This document shows positions 34,330-42,515 of a stretch of 64,000 nucleotides of DNA, in pieces (position 1 is the stretch's first letter; each line of letters opens with the position of its first letter). The translations under genes and the position numbers were made by a program. The notes beneath the pieces are model-generated. The model did not search any database and was not told the DNA's origin. It saw nothing but the letters and a program-made list of their open reading frames with translations. The stretch comes from Paenibacillus pinistramenti. Its GTDB lineage: Bacteria; Bacillota; Bacilli; Paenibacillales; Paenibacillaceae. The stretch covers positions 228,841 to 292,840 of the forward strand of contig NZ_VAWG01000004.1 in NCBI RefSeq assembly GCF_005869875.1, given 5' to 3'.

Positions 34330-35867
34330 AGCTGTTTCGGATGGGCTGGCTGAAGCTGGCGGTGCTGCTGCTGGATACAGGAGGCATGTTCGTCAGTTAT
34401 CTGCTGGCTTATGAACTGAAATTCTCCGGGCAGATCCCGGAAGAGGAGTGGGCTTCGTTCCTGCAGTATGTGCCGTGGCTGGGTCTGCTGACAGCAGTGA
34501 TTTATTACTTCTTTAATCTGTATGATTTTGCGGGAAGGCGGAAGCCGGCGGTGCTCCTGTACAATCTGGTGCTGGCCCATCTCGTCTTTATGGCCGCCTT
34601 GATTGTCGTCAACTATTGGCTGAAGTCGTTCAGCCTGCCGCGTTCGGTTGTGATTACGGCTTTTATGGCTCAAGTCACGTTCACCTTCGGCCTTCGTCTC
34701 CTTCTGTTCGGCATCCAGGCCAAAGGCAGCGGCCGCAGAAAAACCCTCGTCATCGTGAGCGGCAGGCCTGCGGATCTGCTGATGCTGGAGAAGCTGAAGC
34801 AGAAGGGGGCGCCGTGGCTGGAAATTACGCAGGTGCTGACGGCTGCGGAGCAGGCCGGGGACAGCGGCGGGCCCCTTCCCGGGCGCGGGGCTGATCACCT
34901 TCACTGGGGAGAAGCGGAGGTGCTGATGCTCGGGCAGGGCGTGCCGGCTGATGTCCGCAGCGAATGGATCCGGGAGGCCGGGGAGCGCGGCGTCGAGGTG
35001 CTGCTGATTCCGGACTTCTATGAGCTGTACCTGGCCAAAGCTGAAGCCCAGCAAATCGACGATCTGCTGGTCTACTCCATTATGCCGCCGCAGCTGACTC
35101 TGCCGGAGCGCTTCCTCAAGAGGGCGCTCGACCTTGTCTGCTCGGCCCTGCTGCTGCTTCTGGCCTGCCCGCTCCTGCTCGCGGCCTTCCTGCTCGTTCC
35201 GGCCACTTCAAGAGGCCGGGCGTTATACGTGCAGGAGCGGCTCGGCCGGCTCGGCAGACCGTTCAGGCTGCTGAAATTCCGCAGCATGATTGACAACGCC
35301 GAGCAGGCGACCGGGCCGGTGCTGGCCGGGGACGGCGACAGCCGGATCACCGCGGTCGGAAGGTTCATGCGCTCGACCCGCATCGACGAGCTGCCGCAGC
35401 TGTTCAACGTGCTGGCCGGGCAGATGAGCCTGGTGGGGCCGCGGCCGGAGCGGGCTTTTTTTATCGACCAGTTCAAGAAGGAGCTGCCCTATTACACGTA
35501 CCGCCTGATGGTGAAGCCGGGATTGACCGGGCTGGCGCAGGTGATGGCGGGTTACACGACCTCGGCTGCGGATAAGCTGAGATATGACCTGATGTACATC
35601 AAGAATTATTCCCTGCTTCTCGACCTGAAGCTGCTCTTCCAGACCCTTCTGGTTGTGCTCAGCCGGGAGCAGGCAAGAGGCGTAAGAAGCGGGGCCGGGA
35701 AAGAGGCTGCCGGACTGCCCGGGGCGGGAGTCCGGCCTGCAGAGGACCCGGCATCCGGCGCGAAGGGCCTGCTGCACAGGGTCTCCGGCAGCGAGCCGGC
35801 GCCTTCCCTTGTCCAGCAGGGAGGCCTGCCGGTAAACGCGCCGGAAGCGGTGGCCGGGCGGAAATAG
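34326..35867 (+). CDS. Initiating sugar-phosphate transferase (polyprenyl glycosylphosphotransferase)
   Basis: A 513-residue WbaP-type protein. Four N-terminal membrane segments (about 8-130) are followed by a CoA-binding-like domain (KTLVIVSGRPADLLMLEKL). The bacterial sugar-transferase domain begins at KRALDLVCSALLLLLACPLLL and has YVQERLGRLGRPFRLLKFRSM, TRIDELPQLFNVLAGQMSLVGPRPE and VKPGLTGLAQV. It would transfer the first sugar-1-phosphate to undecaprenyl phosphate and so start the repeat unit. The last 60 or so residues are a Gly/Ala/Pro-rich tail. Confidence 0.9.
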   Translation: MKLFRMGWLKLAVLLLDTGGMFVSYLLAYELKFSGQIPEEEWASFLQYVPWLGLLTAVIYYFFNLYDFAGRRKPAVLLYNLVLAHLVFMAALIVVNYWLKSFSLPRSVVITAFMAQVTFTFGLRLLLFGIQAKGSGRRKTLVIVSGRPADLLMLEKLKQKGAPWLEITQVLTAAEQAGDSGGPLPGRGADHLHWGEAEVLMLGQGVPADVRSEWIREAGERGVEVLLIPDFYELYLAKAEAQQIDDLLVYSIMPPQLTLPERFLKRALDLVCSALLLLLACPLLLAAFLLVPATSRGRALYVQERLGRLGRPFRLLKFRSMIDNAEQATGPVLAGDGDSRITAVGRFMRSTRIDELPQLFNVLAGQMSLVGPRPERAFFIDQFKKELPYYTYRLMVKPGLTGLAQVMAGYTTSAADKLRYDLMYIKNYSLLLDLKLLFQTLLVVLSREQARGVRSGAGKEAAGLPGAGVRPAEDPASGAKGLLHRVSGSEPAPSLVQQGGLPVNAPEAVAGRK

Positions 35868-35969
35868 CCGGAAGCCCAGCCTAAAGCGGGGCGGCAGCGG
35901 GCCGAAAGCCTGGCTCGAAGCCGCCCGTTCGCTGCGCGTTGTCCGCAATTTCACGGAGGTGACAGCCTG

Positions 35970-37142
35970 ATGAAGAACCGCACAAGCCGGCCGAAATCGA
36001 GAGCCGCACTAAAGCGGACACTGCTCATCCTGGGAGGTGTGCTGCTGCTGACAGCCGGGGCAGCTGCTGTTATGCTGCTGCGGCTGTCTCCGGAGCGTCA
36101 CTTCCGGCAGGCGGACATTCCGGTGGCAGCCGCGCCGGAGGCGAATGCCGGCGGTGCAGCCGGAGCCGCTGCCGGAGGCCTAGCCGGAAGCACAGCAGGA
36201 ACTGCCGCCGGGGTCGCCGGAACCGGTGCTGGCGCAGGCGCCCCCGCCGGCAATTCAGCCGGGGACAGCTCTGCCTCCGGAGCCGCGCAGGCGGGGGACG
36301 GGTCGTCTTTTACCGCTCAGGACGGGGCTTTAGAAGGTTCCGGCGCCTCGGCAGAGCAGGGGCAGTCCGAAACCCGCTTTAACCTGCTGCTGCTCGGCAT
36401 TGATGCCCGCGAATCGGAGGATTCACGGACGGATGTGATGATGCTGGCGCATGTCAATCTGAGCCGGAACGAGGTCAATCTGGTGTCCATTCCGCGGGAT
36501 ACAAGGGTTTATATCAAGGGAACCGGCTATACCAAGATCAACCATGCCCATCTGTTAGGCGAGCTTGAAGGGGGCGGCCATGCGGGAACGATGGCTTCGC
36601 TTCAGGCGGTCAGCAATCTGTGCGGGTGCTCGATCAACTATTATATGAAGACTAACTTTGAGGGGTTTGTTCATTTTATTGATTCCATCGGCGGGCTGGA
36701 CGTCAAACTGGACGATCCGGTCAAGCTGACCTACGCGCATGTGACGATTCCGGCGGGCAGCCAGCATCTGAGCGGCGATCTGACGCTGAAGCTGGTGCAG
36801 GAGCGGCATTCCCTGGCATCCGGGGACATCAACCGGCAGCAGAACCAGGCTCTGGTGCTCCGGGCGCTGATCCGTACAATGCTTGAGCCGGACAATCTGG
36901 TCCGTATCCCCGCGCTCCTCGCCAAGGTCAAAAAGGATGTCCTGGACACCAACCTGAGCGACAGCGATTTGATCAGCCTGTCCCTGCTGGCAAAGGATCT
37001 GAAGAGCGAGGATATTCATTACGTCCAGATTCCGGGCAGCAGCGGCCGGGCCAAGGACCCGCTGGTCGGGAAGGAGCTTTATTACTGGATTCCGGATCAG
37101 AAGGCGTGGAGCGAGCTTGCGAAAAAGGTCTTGACGGACTAG
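35970..37142 (+). CDS. LytR-CpsA-Psr (LCP) family protein
   Basis: A 390-residue membrane-anchored protein from ATG 35970, preceded by GGAGGTGA. A single N-terminal membrane segment (TLLILGGVLLLTAGAAAVMLL) is followed by a Gly/Ala/Ser-rich linker (about 45-130). The LCP domain has FNLLLLGIDARESEDSRTDVMM, NLVSIPRDTRVYI, TKINHAH, the GGLDVKLDDPV loop and late RQQNQALVLRAL. The RTD, IPRDTRV and RxxNQ residues are the pyrophosphate/lipid-binding and catalytic set. LCP enzymes transfer undecaprenyl-linked polymers to the cell wall, so the product of this cluster may be wall-attached. Confidence 0.9.
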   Translation: MKNRTSRPKSRAALKRTLLILGGVLLLTAGAAAVMLLRLSPERHFRQADIPVAAAPEANAGGAAGAAAGGLAGSTAGTAAGVAGTGAGAGAPAGNSAGDSSASGAAQAGDGSSFTAQDGALEGSGASAEQGQSETRFNLLLLGIDARESEDSRTDVMMLAHVNLSRNEVNLVSIPRDTRVYIKGTGYTKINHAHLLGELEGGGHAGTMASLQAVSNLCGCSINYYMKTNFEGFVHFIDSIGGLDVKLDDPVKLTYAHVTIPAGSQHLSGDLTLKLVQERHSLASGDINRQQNQALVLRALIRTMLEPDNLVRIPALLAKVKKDVLDTNLSDSDLISLSLLAKDLKSEDIHYVQIPGSSGRAKDPLVGKELYYWIPDQKAWSELAKKVLTD

Positions 37143-37218
37143 TCTGCCAGCCCCCCCGTCTTCATATATTTGGAAGGACAAGAAGATGAATTGTGAGGAA
37201 TGGGAGAGTCCGATCGTT

Positions 37219-38205
37219 ATGAAGATTATTGTTACCGGAGGCGCAGGCTTCATAGGCCTGCATACGGTGGAGCTGCTGCTGGAGCAGCGGCATGAGGTTG
37301 TGATCGTGGATAACCTCGGGGAGGGAACCCGCACCTTCCCGGGGGCGAAGGCTGCTCTTTACCCGATCGACATTGGCTCGGAGCATTTGGCCGACATCTT
37401 TGCTGCCGAAAGGCCGGATGCGGTCATTCACCTTGCGGCGCAGGTCAGCGTGCAGCGTTCACTTGAGAATCCGTCTGCGGACGCGCGGCATAACATCGTG
37501 GGTACGGTCAACCTGCTGAAGCAGTGCGCCGATTACGGCGTATCCAAGCTCGTGTTTGCCTCCTCGGCAGCGGTGTACGGCAATGCCGCCATGCTCCCGA
37601 TTCATGAGGGGGAGGGCGCGGAGCCGCTGTCTTTTTACGGAGCCTCGAAAAAGATGGCCGAGCACTACATCCGCTTATTCTCCGAGCGGTACGGTCTGAA
37701 CTACACGATTCTGCGCTACGCGAACGTATACGGAATGCGCCAGAATACGAGAGGGGAGAGCGGCGCTGCCGCCTCCTTCGTGAAGCAGCTGCTGGAGGGC
37801 GGAAGGCCGCATATTAACGGGAGCGGCGAGCAGACCCGGGATTTCATCTATGTAAAAGATGTGGCTGCCGCCAACGCCGCCGCGCTTGCGCACGGAGACT
37901 GCGAGACGCTCAACATCGGCAGCGGCCGGAGGACCTCCGTGAACGAGCTGTTCCGGCTGGTAAGCCGGATCTGCGGCAGGGAGGAGCTGACGCCGGAATA
38001 CCGCCCCGCGCTGCCGGGAGATATTCAGGACAGCCTGCTCGACAACCGGAGAGCGCTGCGGACGCTGCCGTGGGAACCGGCCTATTCCCTGCTGGACGGA
38101 TTAACCGAGACCATCCGTTATGAGCAGGAGCTCCGGGGAGAACGCCGGGAGGAGCGCCGGGAGGAGCGGCTGAGTGAAGCGGCACGGGCGGGGTTGTATT
38201 TTTGA
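37219..38205 (+). CDS. NAD-dependent sugar epimerase (GalE-like, extended SDR)
   Basis: About 328 residues from ATG 37219 (GGGAGAG upstream); ATG 37186, also with AAGGA upstream, would add 11 residues. The NAD-binding TGGAGFIGLHTVELL, IHLAAQVSVQRS, the SSAAVYG serine motif and catalytic YGASKKMAE identify an extended short-chain dehydrogenase of the GalE/UDP-sugar 4-epimerase group. It lacks several residues expected of specific dehydratases. As the last gene of the polysaccharide operon it would supply a C4 epimer of a UDP-sugar. The C-terminal 15 residues are Arg/Glu repeats. Confidence 0.85.
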   Translation: MKIIVTGGAGFIGLHTVELLLEQRHEVVIVDNLGEGTRTFPGAKAALYPIDIGSEHLADIFAAERPDAVIHLAAQVSVQRSLENPSADARHNIVGTVNLLKQCADYGVSKLVFASSAAVYGNAAMLPIHEGEGAEPLSFYGASKKMAEHYIRLFSERYGLNYTILRYANVYGMRQNTRGESGAAASFVKQLLEGGRPHINGSGEQTRDFIYVKDVAAANAAALAHGDCETLNIGSGRRTSVNELFRLVSRICGREELTPEYRPALPGDIQDSLLDNRRALRTLPWEPAYSLLDGLTETIRYEQELRGERREERREERLSEAARAGLYF

Positions 38206-38247
38206 GGTTGCTGATTCCTGGTTGCTGATTCCTGGTTCCTGATTTGT
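38206..38247 (+). repeat. 14-bp tandem repeat (GGTTGCTGATTCCT x3)
   Basis: Copies at 38206-38219, 38220-38233 and a degenerate one at 38234-38247. They begin at the first base after the epimerase stop codon. Confidence 0.85.
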
Positions 38248-38263
38248 GAAATAAAAGCTGAAG

Positions 38264-38290
38264 AGCCGTCCCGGGAGGGGCGGCTTTTGG
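38264..38290 (+). terminator. Terminator of the polysaccharide operon
   Basis: GAGCCGTCCC-GGGA-GGGGCGGCTTTT: a GC-rich stem of about nine pairs followed by four T. It follows the 14-bp repeats. Confidence 0.75.
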
Positions 38291-38311
38291 CATGATTTTA
38301 CCCGGTGATGA

Positions 38312-38354
38312 TGCTGGATTGCGCTGTACTGGATTGTACTGTACTGGATTGTAC
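38312..38354 (+). repeat. 15-bp tandem repeat (TGTACTGGATTGTAC)
   Basis: Two exact copies at 38325-38339 and 38340-38354, each itself near-palindromic (GTAC ends), with a degenerate copy before (TGCTGGATTGCGC). It lies in the leader of the permease gene. Confidence 0.8.
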
Positions 38355-38484
38355 TGTACCGCACTGCACTGCGCCGCCTTGCATGAGCCGGGCTCCGCTC
38401 GAACCCATGCCCGCCTGCCTGCATACATATAACCACCGGACCTGTCAGGTACCGGTTCAGGCGGAAGGAAAGGGTGTGGCGGCA

Positions 38485-39900
38485 GTGGGTATTCATTTAA
38501 CAGCCATTCACTGGGTGTATCTGGCTTTTATTATTTTGATCATGGCATTTCTCATCCGGCGGCGCGATACAACGATGATCTGTATTACCGGGATCTTGGC
38601 GCTTGGCCTCCTGGCCACCGAGACCCTGAGCGGCTCGGTCTCCGGAATCTTCAATTCCTTTATCTATGCGACCAAGGAACTGCTCGGGACGATCATGATC
38701 ATCTCCATTATTGTCGCAATGAGCCGGGTGCTGATTGTGACCGGCATCAATGAAACGATGGTCGCGCCCCTGACGCGGTTTCTCCGCACGCCGGCGCTTG
38801 CTTACTGGGGCATCGGCATCATTATGATGGTGACCTCCCTGTTCTTCTGGCCGTCCCCGGCGGTCGCGCTGATCGGGGCGGTGCTGCTGCCGGCGGCGAC
38901 GCGGGTCGGCCTGCCGGCGCTGGGCGCAGCGATGGCGATGAACTTGTTCGGCCACGGCATCGCTCTATCCGGCGACTACATTATCCAGGGGGCGCCGAAG
39001 CTGACCGCAGACGCGGCCGGGCTGCCGGTGTCCAGCGTGATGGAGGCAAGCGTGCCGCTTGTCGCGGTGATGGGGCTTGTGACGACGGTCTCCGCGTATT
39101 GGTTCATGCGGCGGGATTTGAAGCGGGGCACCTTTAAGGACGGACTGGTCTCGGGAAAAAGCGGTCCCGGCGCTCTAACTTCCAGCGGGCTGGAGGACTT
39201 CGCGCCTTCGGTCATTTCCCCGGCCGCCAGAAAATGGCTTGCCGTCATCATCCCGATTCTCTTTGTCATCGACGTGGCGGGAATGTTTGCCCTCCATCTT
39301 CAGGGAGGCGACGCTACCGCGCTAGTCGGCGGCACCGCCGTTCTGATTCTCCTGGCGGTCACTTTGCTGGCGCACCGGAATAAAGGCCTGGAGAAAATGA
39401 CCTCCTACCTGATCGACGGCTTTGTATTCGGCTTTAAGGTGTTTGGCCCGGTAATTCCGATTGCGGCGTTCTTCTACCTCGGCGACTCGGCCTTCACGGA
39501 GCTGTTCGGCAAGGTGCTGCCGGACAGCTCGCAGGGCATCGTCAACGACCTTGGCGTGGCGCTGGCCCATGAGGTGCCGCTGAACGGCGCGGTCGGCGCG
39601 GTTACGCTTGCGGTCGCCGGCGCGATTACCGGCCTCGACGGCTCCGGCTTCTCCGGCATCTCCCTCGCGGGCTCCATCGCCCAGCTGTTCGCGGCGGCGA
39701 TCGGCTCCGGTGCGGCCACGCTGACCGCCCTCGGCCAAGTGGCCGCGATCTGGGTCGGCGGCGGCACGCTGATCCCGTGGGCGCTGATTCCGGCGGCCGC
39801 CATCTGCGGCGTCAGCCCGTTTGAGCTGGCCCGGCGCAATCTGAAGCCGGTGCTGATCGGCCTTGCCGCCACAACGGTGCTGGCGATGTTTCTGGTTTAG
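38485..39900 (+). CDS. Multi-pass permease, ion-transporter superfamily-like
   Basis: About 471 residues from GTG 38485 (GGAAGGAAAGG upstream; GTG 38476 is an alternative; longer in-frame readings cross repeats). It has 11-12 hydrophobic segments. Pairs of half-helix-like motifs (FFWPSPAVALIGAVLLPAA with NLFGHGIALSGDYIIQGAPKLTADAAG; LNGAVGAVTLAVAGAITGLDGSGFSG) suggest the inverted-repeat hairpin design of the IT superfamily (GntP/DctM/CitM relatives). I cannot name the substrate. It is monocistronic. Confidence 0.7.
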   Translation: MGIHLTAIHWVYLAFIILIMAFLIRRRDTTMICITGILALGLLATETLSGSVSGIFNSFIYATKELLGTIMIISIIVAMSRVLIVTGINETMVAPLTRFLRTPALAYWGIGIIMMVTSLFFWPSPAVALIGAVLLPAATRVGLPALGAAMAMNLFGHGIALSGDYIIQGAPKLTADAAGLPVSSVMEASVPLVAVMGLVTTVSAYWFMRRDLKRGTFKDGLVSGKSGPGALTSSGLEDFAPSVISPAARKWLAVIIPILFVIDVAGMFALHLQGGDATALVGGTAVLILLAVTLLAHRNKGLEKMTSYLIDGFVFGFKVFGPVIPIAAFFYLGDSAFTELFGKVLPDSSQGIVNDLGVALAHEVPLNGAVGAVTLAVAGAITGLDGSGFSGISLAGSIAQLFAAAIGSGAATLTALGQVAAIWVGGGTLIPWALIPAAAICGVSPFELARRNLKPVLIGLAATTVLAMFLV

Positions 39901-40072
39901 CGGATTTAAAGGAGCCTCCTTCAGGGATGGGGCCAAATTTCATCTTTTTGTCAATTAAGGGGCGGGCATTTTTTCCTTTCTTCTTCAAAAAGGTTTATAA
40001 TGATTATATCGCGCACCAAGAATTGGCGGATGATTGAAATGAGGACCACAATCCCGAAGGAGGCATTCTACC

Positions 40073-40570
40073 ATGTCCATCTACGATATCGAAGTAGAGA
40101 CGATTCAAGGGAAGCTCGGCAACCTTTCCCCTTATAAGGGCCAGGTTATGCTGATCGTCAACACGGCGACCAAATGCGGCTTTGCGCCGCAGTTCAAGGG
40201 TCTGCAGAAGCTTTATGACGCCTACAAGGATCAAGGTTTTGTCGTACTGGGCTTCCCGTGCGGGCAGTTTGCGGGCCAGGAGCTGGAGAGCAATGAAGAG
40301 GTGGCGGAGGCCTGTGAGATCAATTTTGGCGTTAATTTTCCGCTGTTCGCCAAGATCGACGTGAACGGCAGCAGCGCGCATCCGCTGTTCCGCCTGCTGA
40401 CGAATGAAGCCCGGGGCGTATTCGGCTCCAAAGCCATCAAATGGAACTTCACCAAGTTCCTCGTAGACCGGGACGGACGTGTGCTCAAACGGTTTGGCCC
40501 GAAAGATACGCCGGAGAGCATTGAGAAAGAGATCCGCAGCGTTTTGGAGAACAGCCCGGTGCAAGCCTGA
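40073..40570 (+). CDS. Cysteine-type glutathione peroxidase (thioredoxin-dependent GPx-like)
   Basis: A 165-residue thioredoxin-fold peroxidase. Peroxidatic Cys35 lies in [11 protein letters not shown], with the further conserved GFPCGQF (63), Trp124-Asn125 in [11 protein letters not shown], and Cys81 in the alignment place of the resolving cysteine of two-Cys GPx enzymes such as yeast Gpx3. Bacterial members reduce hydroperoxides using thioredoxin rather than glutathione. AAGGAGG lies 8 bases before the ATG. A TATAAT-like -10 (near 39996) precedes it. Confidence 0.93.
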   Translation: MSIYDIEVETIQGKLGNLSPYKGQVMLIVNTATKCGFAPQFKGLQKLYDAYKDQGFVVLGFPCGQFAGQELESNEEVAEACEINFGVNFPLFAKIDVNGSSAHPLFRLLTNEARGVFGSKAIKWNFTKFLVDRDGRVLKRFGPKDTPESIEKEIRSVLENSPVQA

Positions 40571-40656
40571 TCGACGCAGAAACCGGCAGTGCGCTGCCCG
40601 AAAAATGACTCAGACAGATCCGGACTTAATCTACTCTTCCTGAATTGAACCGCCTT

Positions 40657-40724
40657 GAATCGAAGCGGATCGAACCGTATTAAATCGAATCGAATCGAAG
40701 CGGATCGAACCGCATTAAATTGAA
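40657..40724 (+). repeat. 33-bp direct repeat (two copies)
   Basis: Copies of GAATCGAAGCGGATCGAACC plus 13 more bases at 40657-40689 and 40692-40724, differing at two positions. They are themselves built of GAATCGAA/GATCGAACC short motifs, in the gap after the peroxidase gene. Confidence 0.85.
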
Positions 40725-40774
40725 CCGCACTGTACCGAATCCCCGCACCTTTCCGCCGGAAGGGTCTGCCGGGG

Positions 40775-40834
40775 ATTTTATTTTTGATGTGGAAATTTTA
40801 TTTTTGATGTGGAAATTTTATTTTTAATGCGGAA
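40775..40834 (+). repeat. 20-bp tandem repeat (ATTTTATTTTTGATGTGGAA x3)
   Basis: Three head-to-tail copies at 40775-40794, 40795-40814 and 40815-40834, the third with two changes. The first overlaps a GC-rich hairpin with a T-run (CCGCACC...GGGGATTTTATTTTT) that may terminate the upstream gene, so the T-run of a terminator seems to have been tandemly copied. Confidence 0.85.
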
Positions 40835-40978
40835 TTTATTCGGAAAGCTGGAACGCCCGCCAAGGATTCCCCTTGTGCTGGACTGCAAAATTTGGGACAA
40901 TGATAGGGTTATACGCAGATTAAGTCCTTTTGGGCGTGTTGAATTGATATAGATTGGAAAGAGGAAAGAGGAACATAA

Positions 40979-42037
40979 ATGAACAAACCATCCATTTACG
41001 GATTTACGCTGGAGCAGCTGTCGGTTTGGCTGGAGGAGCACGGGCAGAAGCGGTCGCGCGCGATTCCGGTCTGGGAGGCCCTGTACCGCGAGCGGGTCAC
41101 GTCTTTTGACCAGATGACCGGTTCGAACGCGGCGGCGGTTGAGCTGCTGAAGGAGCATTTTGTGCTGGAGACGATGGAGGAGCATACCCGCCAGGAATCG
41201 GTTGACGGCACCATCAAATTTCTGTTCAAGCTGCAGGACGGCAACCTGATTGAAACGGTGCTGATGCGGCAGAAATACGGCCTTTCCGTCTGCGTCACCA
41301 CGCAGGTTGGCTGCAACATCGGCTGCAGCTTCTGCGCCAGCGGCCTGCTTGCGAAGAGCCGGGACCTGACCTCCGCAGAGATCACGGAGCAGATCATGAA
41401 GGTGCAGCTGCACCTCGACCGGACCGGCCGGAAGGAGCGGGTCAGCCACGTTGTGGTCATGGGCATAGGCGAGCCGTTTGATAATTTTGAGCATATGAGC
41501 AATTTTATCCGGACTATCAAGGACGCGAAGGGTCTGGCCATCGGGCCGAGAAGCATCACTGTCTCCACAAGCGGTCTGGCCGGCAAAATCAAGGAATTCG
41601 CCGATTCCGACCTCCAGGTCAACCTGGCGATTTCGCTGCATGCGCCGAACAATGAGCTGCGGACCCGCATCATGAAGATCAACAAAGCGATCCCGATTGA
41701 GAAAGTGCTTGAAGCGATGGACTACTACTGCGAGCGGAGCAGCCGGAAGGTGACGCTCGAGTACATTCTGCTGCAGGGTGTGAACGACCAGCGCGAGCAT
41801 GCGGCCGAGCTGGCGGAGCTGATCAAGGACCGCAGACAGCAGGTGACGGTGAACCTCATCCCGTACAACCCGGTCGATGAGCACAGCCAGTACCAGCGCA
41901 GCGAGCGGGAGACCATCCTGGCCTTCTACGACGAGTTGAAGAAAAATAACGTCAACGTCAGCGTCCGCCTTGAGCACGGCACCGACATCGACGCCGCCTG
42001 CGGCCAGCTGCGCAGCAAGCAGATCAAGGGCGCGTAA
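40979..42037 (+). CDS. rlmN: RlmN/Cfr-family 23S rRNA (adenine-C2) methyltransferase
   Basis: A 352-residue radical-SAM enzyme. The cluster cysteines are Cys112, Cys116 and Cys119 (CNIGCSFC), a second methyl-carrier cysteine lies at 341 in DIDAACGQL, and Glu92 is in [28 protein letters not shown] and LIPYNPV follow the family pattern. RlmN methylates A2503 of 23S rRNA and A37 of some tRNAs. The sequence is nearer to RlmN than to Cfr. Paenibacilli can carry more than one copy, so this may be the second paralogue. AGGAAAGAGG precedes the ATG. Confidence 0.88.
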   Translation: MNKPSIYGFTLEQLSVWLEEHGQKRSRAIPVWEALYRERVTSFDQMTGSNAAAVELLKEHFVLETMEEHTRQESVDGTIKFLFKLQDGNLIETVLMRQKYGLSVCVTTQVGCNIGCSFCASGLLAKSRDLTSAEITEQIMKVQLHLDRTGRKERVSHVVVMGIGEPFDNFEHMSNFIRTIKDAKGLAIGPRSITVSTSGLAGKIKEFADSDLQVNLAISLHAPNNELRTRIMKINKAIPIEKVLEAMDYYCERSSRKVTLEYILLQGVNDQREHAAELAELIKDRRQQVTVNLIPYNPVDEHSQYQRSERETILAFYDELKKNNVNVSVRLEHGTDIDAACGQLRSKQIKGA

Positions 42038-42087
42038 GGCCGAGGCCAAGGCAGGCTGAGGCCAGAGCGGCGCGATTTTACCAACAT

Positions 42088-42153
42088 AAAGAAGCCTTTT
42101 CCTGATTAGAATGGAAGTGTCGAGCATCCATTAAGGGGGGGGCTTCTTTTTTA
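42088..42153 (+). terminator. Terminator after the rlmN-like gene
   Basis: AAAGAAGCC (42088-42096) pairs with GGGGCTTCTTTTTT (to about 42153) across a 45-base loop. Confidence 0.65.
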
Positions 42154-42515
42154 CATTTTTGACGCTTTTTTACAGTGCCTTTACTACTGCTGATTCACTT
42201 GTTGGATGTCACAGCTTCACCAAAGACTCTGATTCTTACCTTCCTCAATGTGTTCACCCAGTCCTTACTCCTCTCAACCAATTTCCAGGGTTGTCTATTA
42301 AAGTATTAAGTTGTGTGAAGATCCGATGGACTAATATAACTTCGGTGAACTCCTTCATTCTTCACTATGTGACTAAGAACGACCCCAAAGTACATTTTAC
42401 ACCCACTGTTTTATTCTATTACCAAATAATATACTAAAAACATAAATATGGTAGTTGCCTTGCTTTAATTCTGATGGATAAAGGAGTTGGGATGATTGGT
42501 TAATAGGAAGACTTT
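42154..42515. other. AT-rich gap upstream of the truncated Rhs gene
   Basis: No convincing gene. On the minus strand a short reading (near 42290-42195) gives KLVERSKDWVNTLRK, which faintly resembles the C-terminal end of a DDE transposase; this is too short to call. Near 42480 AAGGAG is followed by ATG ATT GGT and a stop. The composition changes sharply from the GC-rich core here, so this is the left edge of the accessory region. Confidence 0.4.

Noticed and set aside
40979..42037. Calling the RlmN-family gene a Cfr resistance methyltransferase
   Set aside because: Motifs such as [15 protein letters not shown] and the overall length agree better with RlmN. A phylogeny would be needed to claim Cfr.
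42159..42437. 92-residue open frame in the AT-rich gap before the Rhs gene
   Set aside because: No ribosome site, no motif, and composition like noncoding DNA.
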